Shown piece after piece: positions 9,794-19,238 of a stretch of DNA of 64,000 nucleotides (positions within the stretch are counted from its first letter, which is position 1; each line of letters begins with the position of its first letter). This DNA is from Selaginella tamariscina (taxonomy: Eukaryota; Streptophyta; Lycopodiopsida; Selaginellales; Selaginellaceae): the NCBI GenBank assembly GCA_003024785.1, contig PUQB01000016.1, positions 310,001-374,000 of the forward strand. Direction: 5' to 3'. The notes under the pieces were generated by a model. The model saw only the letters and a list, made by a program, of their open reading frames with translations, did no database searches and was not told where the DNA came from. The position numbers and the translations under genes are program-made.

Positions 9794-11375
9794 GAAATTA
9801 ATCTCGCCACCCCTTCAATGCCTCCTGAAAGAGTGGGCGGGATTAATCTCGCCACCTTTCTGGAGGCCTTGAACGGGAGTGCGGAATTAATCTTGCCACC
9901 CTTCTCGGTCTCAGAGAGAACTGGGCAGGATTTATTTCTCACACCCCTTCAGTGACTCCAGAAAGGAGGCGGGATTAATCTCGCCCACCATGTAAGTGAT
10001 GGTTAAATGAATTTCCCCACCTTCCCAATTCTCTCCATTGGTATGTTGAAAACCTTCTACGTCTCAGACAGAAACGTTTGGGATTGGTCCGACTCACCAA
10101 TGGAGAAAACAAAGGAAGGGTGGCGGGATTCATTCCTCCAACAGGCATTGAAGACTCGGCGGGATTAATCCCGCCGCCCAGGGCCTTCACTCGGTCCCTA
10201 TGCGGCGGGATTAATCCCGCCGGACGCCAATTTCCTCGCGAATCGGGCGGGATTAATCCCCGCCTAGGCACTTCAGACAGGCCAATGGCGGCGGGATTAA
10301 TCCTGCCCGATTCCGAGCAGGGAATTGGCGTCCGACGGATTAATCCTGCCCGATTCTGCGCAGGGCATGCGTACGCGGCGAGATTAATCCCGCGTCCCAG
10401 GCCCTTCACTCAGGCCTTAGTCGGCGGGATTAATCCCGCCGAACGCCAATGCCCTGTGCAAAATCTTGCGGGATTAATCCCGCCGCCTAGGCCCTTCAGG
10501 CAGGCCAATGGCGGCGGGATAAATCCCGCCCGATTCTGCGCAGGGCATGCGTATGCGGCGGGATTAATCCCGCCCACCATGTAAGGGATGGTGAAATTAA
10601 TCCCACCACCCTTCTCAGTTCCCTCCATTGGTATTTTGTAAACCTTCTCCGTCTCAGACAGAGTTAGTCGGGATTGATTCAACATACCAATGGGGTAATG
10701 AAGGTTCGGAGATTAATCTCGCCACCGGGTAATGAAGGTTCGGAGGCTAATCCCGCCGCCCTCTCGTAAATCATGCGCTCACACATATATATTGGCTGCG
10801 GCATTTTTGAACAGGGATGGGTGGGGGCGGGATTAATCCCGCCGCTTATATCCTGCGGAAGTGCCTGAGCGGCGGGATTAATCCCGCCGCCTTCCGCGAA
10901 GGGCATGAGCGTGGGGCCGGATTAATCCCGCCGTTCATGTCCTGCGTGAATTCCCTGGGCGGCGAGATTAATCCCGCCGCTCTACGACAAACCGAAGAGC
11001 GGCGGGATTAATCCCGCCGCCCATGGCCTGCGTGAGGGGCCTCGGCGGCGGGATTAATCCCGCCGCCCATCCCCTGTAAATGCCCTGCGCGGAATCCGGC
11101 GGGATTAATCCCGCCCATTAGAACCTTCACACAGGCCATTGCCGGCGAGATAAATCCCGCCGCATTCCGCGCAGGGCATGGGTGAGCGCGGGATTAATCC
11201 CGCTGCCGAGGCCCCTCACGCAGGTTATGGCGGCGGGATGAATCCCGCCGCTCTTCGGTTTGTCGTAGAGCGGCGGGATTAATCCCGCCGCCCATAGCCT
11301 GCGTGAAGGGCCTCGGCGGCGGGATTAATCCCGCCGCCGAGGCTATAAACCTATAGCGGCGGGATTAATCCCGCC
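9794..11375. repeat. Palindrome array I, left copy (about 33 units)
   Basis: A string of the 18-bp palindrome GGCGGGATTAATCCCGCC or near variants, for example exact copies at 10204-10221 and 11358-11375. Start-to-start spacing is about 42-46 bp. Spacers of 24-28 bp fall into a few families (AGGCCCTTCA..CAGGCC, GCGCAGGGCATGCGTA and their reverse complements), so larger inverted repeats are built around the palindromes. Two interruptions near 10010-10120 and 10600-10700 carry a different hairpin bounded by CCATTGGT and ACCAATGG. Long frames here (GGINPA/AGLIPP repeats) are by-products of the palindrome. Confidence 0.92.
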
Positions 11376-11393
11376 GCTCGAGGGCTTAGCGAG

Positions 11394-11416
11394 ATAAAAA
11401 CACACACATATATATA

Positions 11417-11459
<43 letters not shown>

Positions 11460-12092
11460 GTATGTATAGGAGTGTACGTGTGTGTGCAAGAGATAGATAA
11501 ATAAATAAAATTATACAGTACTGGTACACCTAATATATGTGTGTACATAGGTATATATATGTGTGTATATGTATATCGTGTGTATGCGTGTGAGCGAAAA
11601 ATAAAATCATACAGATAAACAAACACACACACACACATATATATACACAGGAGTGTGCGTGTGTGTGCGAAAGATAAAACTAATAAATAAATAAAATTAT
11701 ACAGATAAACACACACATATATATGTGTGTATATAGATATATAATCTATAGAGAAAGAGAGAGAGTCTATGAATATATAAGCATATATATAAACTAGTGT
11801 TGTATGTATGTATATATGTATATAGGTATATATATGTGTGTATATGTATATTATGTGTATGCGTGTGTGAGCGAAACAAATAAAATCATACAGATAAACA
11901 AACACACACACACACACATATACATACACAGGAGTGTGCGTGTGTGTGCGAGAGATAAAACTAATAAATAAATAAAATTATACAGATAAACACACACATA
12001 TATATATGTGTGTATATAGATATATAACCCATATGAATATATAAGCATATATATAAACTAGTGTTATATACTATTTGTTAATATGCATTGAT

Positions 12093-12148
<56 letters not shown>

Positions 12149-12220
12149 GTGTAAAGCAGTGCGCGTGTGTGTGGAGAGATAGATCAATAAAAAAAAAATT
12201 TACAGATACTGGTACACATA

Positions 12221-12285
<65 letters not shown>

Positions 12286-12502
12286 GCAGTGTGCGTGTGT
12301 GGGAGAGATAGATCAATAAAAAAAAATTTACAGATACTGGTACACATAATATATGTATGTATATATGTATATAGGTATATATATATATGTGTATATGTAT
12401 ATCGTGTGTATGCGTGTGTGTGCGAGAGATAAAACTAAAAATAAATTTATATGCACACTCTTATACATATATACATACATACACACACACACACACACAG
12501 AT
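11394..12502. repeat. TG/CA and TA microsatellite block with larger tandem unit
   Basis: Long (TG)n, (CA)n and (TA)n tracts are embedded in a larger repeated unit of a few hundred bases. The unit contains GTGTGCGAGAGATAAAACTAATAAATAAATAAAATTATACAGATAAAC-type segments (near 11480, 11660, 11950, 12425) and AGATAGATCAATAAAAAAAAATTTACAG segments (near 12178 and 12308). No coding function is supported. Confidence 0.88.
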
Positions 12503-13379
12503 CTCACCTGTGTGCACAGCCGCCGCCGCCGATTTCACAGCCGCCGCCTCTTGAAACCCTAAGAATATACCTAAACCCTAAAGGAATTAAATATATATAT
12601 TAACCCTAATAGAATATTCCTTCTGAGAATATACTTAAACCCTAAAAAGAATAAAATATAAATTCGCCCTAAACGAATATTCTTTCATTATATTATTAGC
12701 GCGTGCGTGTGCGTGGGTGTATCACATACACCTCAAAAATATAAATCATGCAGGGATTTAACATGTGTGTGTCCATGAGAGTGTTAAAGTTTCATGTGTA
12801 TCAATACATACATACACATTGCATATATTAATACACATAATATATACATACACACGTGTATACACACAGACATACACACATATTAGTACATAATATTAGA
12901 GAGACCGAGTACATATTATAGATCATGCATGTGTATATGTTTGAGAGAAGAGAGACAGTACATATTAACATGGATCATGCATGGTGTGTATGTATGAGAG
13001 AAGACAGAAAGTACACATATATACATATAGAGTACACATATATACATGCACACGTGTATACACACAGACATACATACATATTACATGAGTAAATTCATTG
13101 TGTTACATATTAGGGTTTAGGGTTTAGGGTTAGGGTTTGCTCCCAACAAGTTTAATATAAATATTACACATGTAAATTCAATGTGTTACATACAGTCACA
13201 CAGATTGAGTACATATATCATACATGCGTTGAACATGATGTTTTCAATAAAGAAGCAACCTATTTCTTCAGTTTGGTTTAGGGTTGTGCATGTGTTGCAT
13301 ATGTGTTTTTGTAAGTTCTTGTAATGCGTGTGTAAATTTATGATTGTGTTTATATATGTGTGCAAAACAAACATCGAAT
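12503..13379. other. Central spacer with CCG tract and AC/GT-rich sequence
   Basis: Starts with a GCCGCCGCC tract (12518-12548) and AAACCCTAA-type words (12550-12660), then AC/GT-rich low-complexity sequence. It is conserved in the right copy (44820-46110, inverted and longer). No gene is recognised. Confidence 0.55.
13112..13138 (+). repeat. Interstitial telomere-like repeat, left copy
   Basis: Three or four consecutive TTTAGGG units (TAGGGTTTAGGGTTTAGGG and one TTAGGG variant). This is the plant telomere repeat, inside the transposon centre and between the two palindrome arrays. Confidence 0.9.
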
Positions 13380-14280
13380 AATTAAGAAAATAATATTAAT
13401 AAACACACTAGGAACATATTTTAAATTATACATAATAATATATGATTTTATCTAATATATAGCCATATATAGTTTTAATAATATATATTAATTTAATATT
13501 GATAAAAAGGTTTAACATTGAAATATTCTTGAAATAATAAGAAATTAATTGAGAAAATCCCATTAATATATACAAATGTAAATTAAGTACTCAAATAATT
13601 AACTAAATTAATTATCATAATCATGTTTAATATTGGAATATTCTTGGAATAATAAGAAAATAATAAAGAATATCCCATTAATATAAAGAAGATTAATTAA
13701 TCAAGTAATTAAGGAAATGATATTAATATATATATTATTAAAACTATATATGACTATATATTAGATAAAATGATGTATTATTATGTATAATTTAAAATAT
13801 GTTCATAGTGTGTATTAATTTAATATTGATAATAAGGTTTAACACATGAATATTCTTGAAATAATAACAAATTAATTGAGAAAATCCCATTAATATATAC
13901 AAATGTAGAATAATTACTGCAATAATTAAGAACAAGACTAATTTAATTATGATAATCAGGTTTAATATTAGAATATTCTTCAAATATTAATAAAATATTA
14001 AAGAATATCCCATTGATACTAGGAAATGAAAACTAAATACTCGAGTAATTAAGAAAATAATAATAATAAACAGACTATGAATATATTTTAAATGATACAT
14101 AATAATATATCAATTTATTTATTGTATAAGTATATATATATATATATATATAATATAAATATACTTGAATACTAAGAATGTAGAATATAGTCTAAAATTT
14201 CGTAATATTAAACAGCTTGAATCACTTGAATAACATTAAATGCAATTTTAAAATACTCATTGAACTGGAGAGTATATATG
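13380..14280. repeat. AT-rich tandem repeat of about 325 bp
   Basis: A block beginning TTAATATTGATAA(A/T)AAGGTTTAACA... and containing GAATATTCTTGAAATAATAA..AAATTAATTGAGAAAATCCCATTAATATATAC recurs at about 13490 and 13815. A related shorter unit lies near 13620 and 13960. Each unit carries GAATATTC-type words. No gene is supported. Confidence 0.75.
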
Positions 14281-14399
14281 TCAGAGTGTCGGATATTTGT
14301 GTCAACTCATCTTAAATTTTATTTTCTGTTCTTTTTAAAAAATTTGAATTTCTGACATATGTATTATCGGTCTGACATGTAAATTTGAAAATGCATTTA

Positions 14400-15610
14400 A
14401 TTTCCCACTCAAATTCAGATCTGGTTCTTTCTCCGGCAAGGGTTTCTTCATTTCTGTATTTTTCACTCTTTAGATCTTCTTTTTTCTTCATAGTGATCAT
14501 CTCAGGGGCGAGATTAAATTGGGTGCTATTCTTTATAGGAAAGCACGGTGCCTTCAGTGCTTTTTACAAGTAAGTATTATAAACAAATTTAAAAATACTT
14601 ATAAAGATTCACTCTCTTACATTCTCTCTTAAAATTACAATTTAAGGGTTTAGGAATGCATTAGGATTATAATATATTCCGTTAGGGATTTATCCCATTT
14701 AAATATCCTTTTAACTTAATATTCTAGGTTAACCGGGCCGGCGGGATTAATCCGGCCATTTCTTTTTGGCCTCTTCGAAGAGGTGGCGGGATTAATCCCG
14801 CCACCATCTCCCGGGCAATGCTTCTCCGCCACTGAAAAAGAGTGGCGGGATTAATCCCGTCGATAACCTTCTCAACTGATGAAGAGTTACCAGAATTTAT
14901 TAGAAAGATGTCGGCGGGATTAATCCCGCCAACCATTTTAGGAGGCAGGGAAGGGGGGCGGGATTAATCTCGCCACCACTTCCCTGTTTTAAAGATTTGG
15001 GGACAGGATTTATCCCGAGATCTCTTTGAAATCATAGTTTTGGAGAGAGTTATGTGCGGGTTTAATCCCGCCACCCATTCCCCGTCGTAAGAATTGTGGG
15101 CGGGATTAATCCCGCCTTGGACTCCTCCGACAAGGAAGAGCCGGCGGGATTAATCCCGCCGCCTCTTCCTCCTCGGGGGAGTCCGACGGGATTATTCCCG
15201 CCGACTCTCTCCGGCGAGGATGAGTCGGCGGGATTAATCTCGCCGGACTCCCTTCCTCGTCGGAGAGTCGGCGGGATTAATCCCGCCGGACTCCCCCCGA
15301 GGAGGAAGAGGCGACGGGATTAATCCCGCCGGCTCTTCCTTGTCGGAGGAGTCCAAGGCGGGATTAATCCCGCCGACTCTCTCCGAAGGGTTGAGTCGGC
15401 GGCGGGATTAATCCCGCCGACCGTTCCTCGTCGGAGGGATTCGTGGGCGGATTAATCCCGCCCATCAGTTGTATTAATCAAACATGAGATATTATCTCTA
15501 AACATAATTATGTATTATTGCATATGCATATTATTAAGTAACCGTAATTCAGATTTCTTAGAAATATTGCATAAACAGATATCATAAATAATACAATTAT
15601 TTATGTGCAG
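14400..15610 (+). other. Probable 5' leader exon and first intron of gene C, left copy
   Basis: A pyrimidine-rich stretch (14400-14568) ends at AA|GTAAGTATT, a strong donor. The gene C exon begins after TTTATGTGCAG at 15600-15610, a good acceptor. Both sites are conserved in the right copy (donor near 43655, acceptor near 42856). If this intron is real, palindrome array II lies wholly within it and is transcribed. Confidence 0.5.
14740..15463. repeat. Palindrome array II, left copy (16 units)
   Basis: Sixteen copies or near copies of GGCGGGATTAATCCCGCC, with start points near 14740, 14783, 14842, 14911, 14956, 14998 (weak), 15056, 15098, 15142, 15183, 15226, 15269, 15312, 15357, 15401 and 15446. 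The later units repeat every 41-45 bp. Spacers (GACTCC..GAC(A)AGGAAGAGCC, CTCTCCG..GAG types) differ from those of array I although the palindrome is the same. The right copy has about five or six fewer units. Confidence 0.92.
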
Positions 15611-15616
15611 GACAAT

Positions 15617-18600
15617 ATGTTTAATACTGGAGATAAAGTATGTCTTCTTCGGAATAACGAGATAGTTGGCACTGGAACTGTGGAAGTTCGAGATAATAAT
15701 GCATCATGTCACAATATTGCCCAAGGATCTGTGTGTACGTATGGGTGAACACCATTTACAGTATGTTGAGGTTCTGGGAATGGAATTTGAGGAGGGTTCT
15801 CCTGTATTGTGGAATTTGGATGAAGTCAAGGCTGACACAGAATATGCAGAGTCACAAACAAATAGTAGCACGAGTTTACCAGATGATGGCTTGCCTGCTG
15901 TAATGGATGAGGTGATTCTCTTTCTTCGTGAGATTGAAGTCGGAAGAGGCATCATCACAGCTATAAATCCAATGGAAGCAGTGTCAGAAGAGAAACTAGG
16001 GTCCGACTTCGTGGGTGTAGTTGTGACAGAGGTTTCACCTAATGGCACATTGTATCCTGGATCCCTCGTGAGGTGGCGAACATCTGAATTAAGACGGCAA
16101 GATGGTTCAACATATTCTGGGTTGGATTTCAATAATAACAACCCGGAAGAACAACTCATATTTGAAGAGGTTCCTTGCATTGGTCCTATTGTAAGAAAAA
16201 GGCGATTCATGGGTTGTAGATCTTCCCCTGCAAGTTTCAGCAAGAGGGTAAAGATGGATCCTACATCTTCCGAAAGTGTTACGAGCATTTCCACGATTGA
16301 CTGTTGCAAGAAGAAGTGTTGTCAGATGGCAGACCGGAATGAAATTACCCAATGTAGACATGTCTTTCGTATGCTCACCCAAAAGCAAAGGCATGAGTTT
16401 GTATATGCTGCACTAACTGGGTGTATTGATGGAATGGCCTCGGACACAGGTTATCAGAGTACATCCATGGTATTTAATAAGGTGGCCATCTGCTTCAAAG
16501 CTTGGTACAGTATATACGGGATCCCAAAGACCACGTTCTACCGTCGGAGGGATGAGTGGCTAGATGGAGCGCGAACCTCAGTTCATGGGAACACTGGCTT
16601 GGTCAAAACCCGCTCTCACATCATGGCAGCCATAGAGATACTCAAGGCTTTTGTGGAAGCAAATGCAGACAGGATGCCTCACAAATGCCGAACCACAAAT
16701 GCAGGGGTCAGGGAAAATCTCAAGGTTTTACCTTCAATCTACACTCAATTGAAACTGTGTGAACATGTGAACAAGTGCCTCAGTTTGATGGGGCTCCAAG
16801 CAATCTGCACTGGTACCTTCAACAACATATGGAATACTCATTTTAAGGATGTGGAGATTGCAAAACACTCTAGCTTTTCTAAGTGTGACACTTGTACATC
16901 ATTGAAGGCTGCAGAGGCTTGTGCAAAAACCTTGGTGGAGATCACTACCATTCAAAGGAAGATGGAGGCCCACATGATTGCACAACAAACTTGCGGTCTC
17001 AGTACTATGCACACCGCATGCTTTCTGTGTCACGCCCATCAGAGTACCTGTGCTTGATCCATGACAAGATGGATCATTCAAAGACCAGCATTCCAAAGCT
17101 CTTTGCAACACCAAAGTGCCTTGGAAATGTCATGAAACTTCCGATTTCATTGACAGGTGTGCTAACACATGGACACGGTTGTGAGTCATATGGACACTTT
17201 TCACTTCCACATTGGTCTAGCGACTCCAATTTCACTATTGGGTCGTTAGCCATGTGTTTCAGAAACCTTGAAGCCCACTCACAGACAAGTCCTATCAGTG
17301 ATCTCAAAGTGAAGAAACAACACCTTCAACCTTTACATAATGCTCTCATGAACACGTCTGCACTTGAGGCTACTTGGGAATATGAGAGGCATTGTCAGCA
17401 ACCTGCACAAAAAACAGATGGCCCTGTTGAGAGTTCAGGTTCAGTGGAGGGATCTAGCTCAAATAGTGTACATGTGTCCTCAACATCAAATAAGCTTCCT
17501 CGTCATTTGCTTTTACAGATGGATAATTGTGCAGCGAGAACAAAAATAGGTAAATCATTTTACTTAAGGGTTTCTCAAGCTCATACTTACTTTTATTTTC
17601 TAGATATGTGCTAGCATACTTGTCAATGCTTGTTGCCAAAGGTGTGTTTGAAACAATCACGCTCAGTTTCCTTATGGTTGGTCACACTCATGAAGATATT
17701 GATGCGTTCTTCAGCAAGGTCTCCAACTCTACAAAAAGGACAAGTGCACTTACCTTACCGCATATGATGAATCTTTTTGAAAATTGCATCTCCAAAAAAA
17801 GTTGTGCTTTGCTTGTGACTGAGGTGCCAGACTTCAAAAAATTTCTCAAGGAGTATATAAAAGAAGGGAGTGATTCTTTAGTTGGTCACCTTGTGCCGCT
17901 ACAATTCTTTTTCTCCATACGAGATGGTATACCTATTATGCAGTACAAGTTACGGCCATCAGAGCAGGAGTGGTTACCGAAAGAGGGCTTAATGCTCTTC
18001 AAAAGTGGAGAGGATGGAAAGCCACTTCTCCCAGAAGGACAACCAGACCCTATTCCATTGAGTGCCCAGCTCAAGGAACAAGAGGTTATTATTGATGGCA
18101 TCAAAAAATATGTGGCATGGGTTCAAAAATCGATGCCAAAGAATTCTGATAAGGCAACTGGTTACTCAGAACTATATAAGCATGTGGTCAACTATTGGGA
18201 GACTGTTGTTCGAGAGTTGGAAGGGCCTACTGTCACAAGTACAGAATTGCAACACCCTTTTGGCCTAAAACAAGGTGGCGAGAGGAGATTGAAATGACAT
18301 CACTGAGCACAGACGACATAGAAGCCAGTAGTGATGTGGAAGTGCAAACCCCACATTTTGTTGGACAAAGGAACCAAAAACCTAAAGCATACTTTGATTG
18401 CTGCAAGGATCTTCAAAAACTAATGATGGTTCTCATTACTCCAGATGCGTCATATAATCAGCCTATTTGGATGGGTCAAATTATCGACACACCTGAAGTA
18501 ATCACAAAAAATAGTATTGTTAAGGTTGCATGGTTCAAACCACAAAAAAGGCGACACGAGAAGGAGAGCGAAAGATATAATGGATGCCTAGAGAAAACAT

Positions 18601-18731
18601 GGTCTCCCAATCAAAAAGACCCAGCATGTTTTATAAATGTTAAATCCATTCGATATGGGTGGATGTCAAGAAGCGTTGATAAAGTCACGATTAACAAAAC
18701 TGCAAGGGAATGTATGTTTTCTGAAGCTTAA
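15617..18731 (+). pseudogene. Gene C: DUF7869-like probable transposase, left copy
   Basis: The likely transposase. The N-terminus (MFNTGDKVCLLRNNEIVGTG) resembles the small beta domain of plant transposase-associated DUF8039 proteins. A Cys-rich motif CCKKKCCQ (about 16305-16325) and a helical region with a second Cys pair (CDTCTSLK, 16885-16910) follow. The core has three acidic motifs in RNase-H order: LIHDKMDHSK (17053-17082), LLLQMDN (17505-17527) and VGHTHEDIDAFF (17677-17712). The last two with the YLSMLVAKGVFETI stretch match the pattern I know from DUF7869 proteins. A GT-AG intron splits the second and third motifs (17550 to about 17604). The C-terminus has a WFKP..RRH..YNG region. 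Frameshifts near 15722, 17005 and 18263 and a stop at 17612 inactivate it. Confidence 0.75.
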
Positions 18732-19211
18732 AGCAATTACAAAATTATAAAATATCATATATTTAATATTCATAATTATTATAAACTCTTTAATAATAGT
18801 ACCAAATTGTATACTTAACTATATAAATTTAAAAAATGATATGGAAGATTGACTATATTATTATAGGATTTTATATATATATTATTACTACTACAAATTT
18901 TTAATTAATAATGTTATATTTAAATATTAATATTTTAATAACAACATCAATATTTATATAATGTACCTCTTATGCTCTTCCTTAATTGTTATATTAGGCA
19001 ATATATTATATAATTTAATACATTCTACTTTTATAATGTTATTAATTTTTGTTCAATGAATGCTATAATTTATTAAAGGGTAGAATACAAAATAGAATAT
19101 TCTAAAGAATATTCTCTTTTCAAACATATATTCTAAAGAATATTCCTTTAATATTAGAAAATGCTAATTAAATAGCTAAAATTGCTAATTATTAGGAAAT
19201 GGGACTATAGC
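18732..19211. other. AT-rich subterminal region of left copy
   Basis: Very AT-rich, with no gene. AGAATATTCT / AGAATATTCC palindromes recur at about 19092-19150, echoing those near the other terminus. Confidence 0.6.
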
Positions 19212-19238
19212 CATGCCCATTTTAGTTACAACTTGCAT
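19212..19238 (-). repeat. Terminal inverted repeat, right end of left copy
   Basis: On the minus strand it begins ATGCAAGTTGTAACTAAA and ends TGGGCATG. CTTC (19239-19242) follows, duplicating 4618-4621. Confidence 0.9.

Larger units (their letters stand above)
4622..19238. mobile_element. Giant TIR DNA transposon, left copy (14.6 kb)
   Basis: Ends are 27-bp inverted repeats: ATGCACGTTGTAAC... at 4622 and, on the other strand, ATGCAAGTTGTAAC... at 19238. They differ at two positions. CTTC lies just outside on both sides (4618-4621 and 19239-19242), whereas undisturbed gypsy B carries CACTTCGTC with a single copy, so this is a clean insertion. Layout: phosphatase gene A (minus), ParB/methyltransferase-like gene B (minus), a hairpin, palindrome array I, TG/CA repeats, an AT-rich centre with telomere-like repeats, palindrome array II, and transposase-like gene C (plus). 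Genes diverge from the repeat-filled centre. The second copy lies inverted at 39223-54361. I know no named superfamily with this gene set and a 4-bp duplication. Confidence 0.9.

Noticed and set aside
10078..10584. Open frames of up to 168 codons reading GGINPA / AGLIPP repeats across array I (also 9975-10409, 48287-48604 and others)
   Set aside because: The palindrome GGCGGGATTAATCCCGCC has no stop in these frames, so open frames arise on both strands. There is no conserved start, and the frames differ between copies.
9794..11375. CRISPR-like appearance: 18-bp repeat with 24-28-bp spacers
   Set aside because: The repeats are short and fully palindromic, the spacers recur in families and in both orientations, there are no cas genes, and the context is a plant nuclear transposon.
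11351..12432. Tyr/Ile/Thr/Val-rich frames across the TG/CA block
   Set aside because: Low-complexity by-products of microsatellites, with open frames on both strands and no conservation of start or length.
13112..13138. Telomere repeats as a real chromosome end
   Set aside because: Only a few units, lying inside a transposon present in two copies with normal sequence on both sides.
13792..13983. Ile/Leu-rich small protein in the AT-rich centre
   Set aside because: Random frame in AT-rich tandem repeats. The right copy does not keep it.
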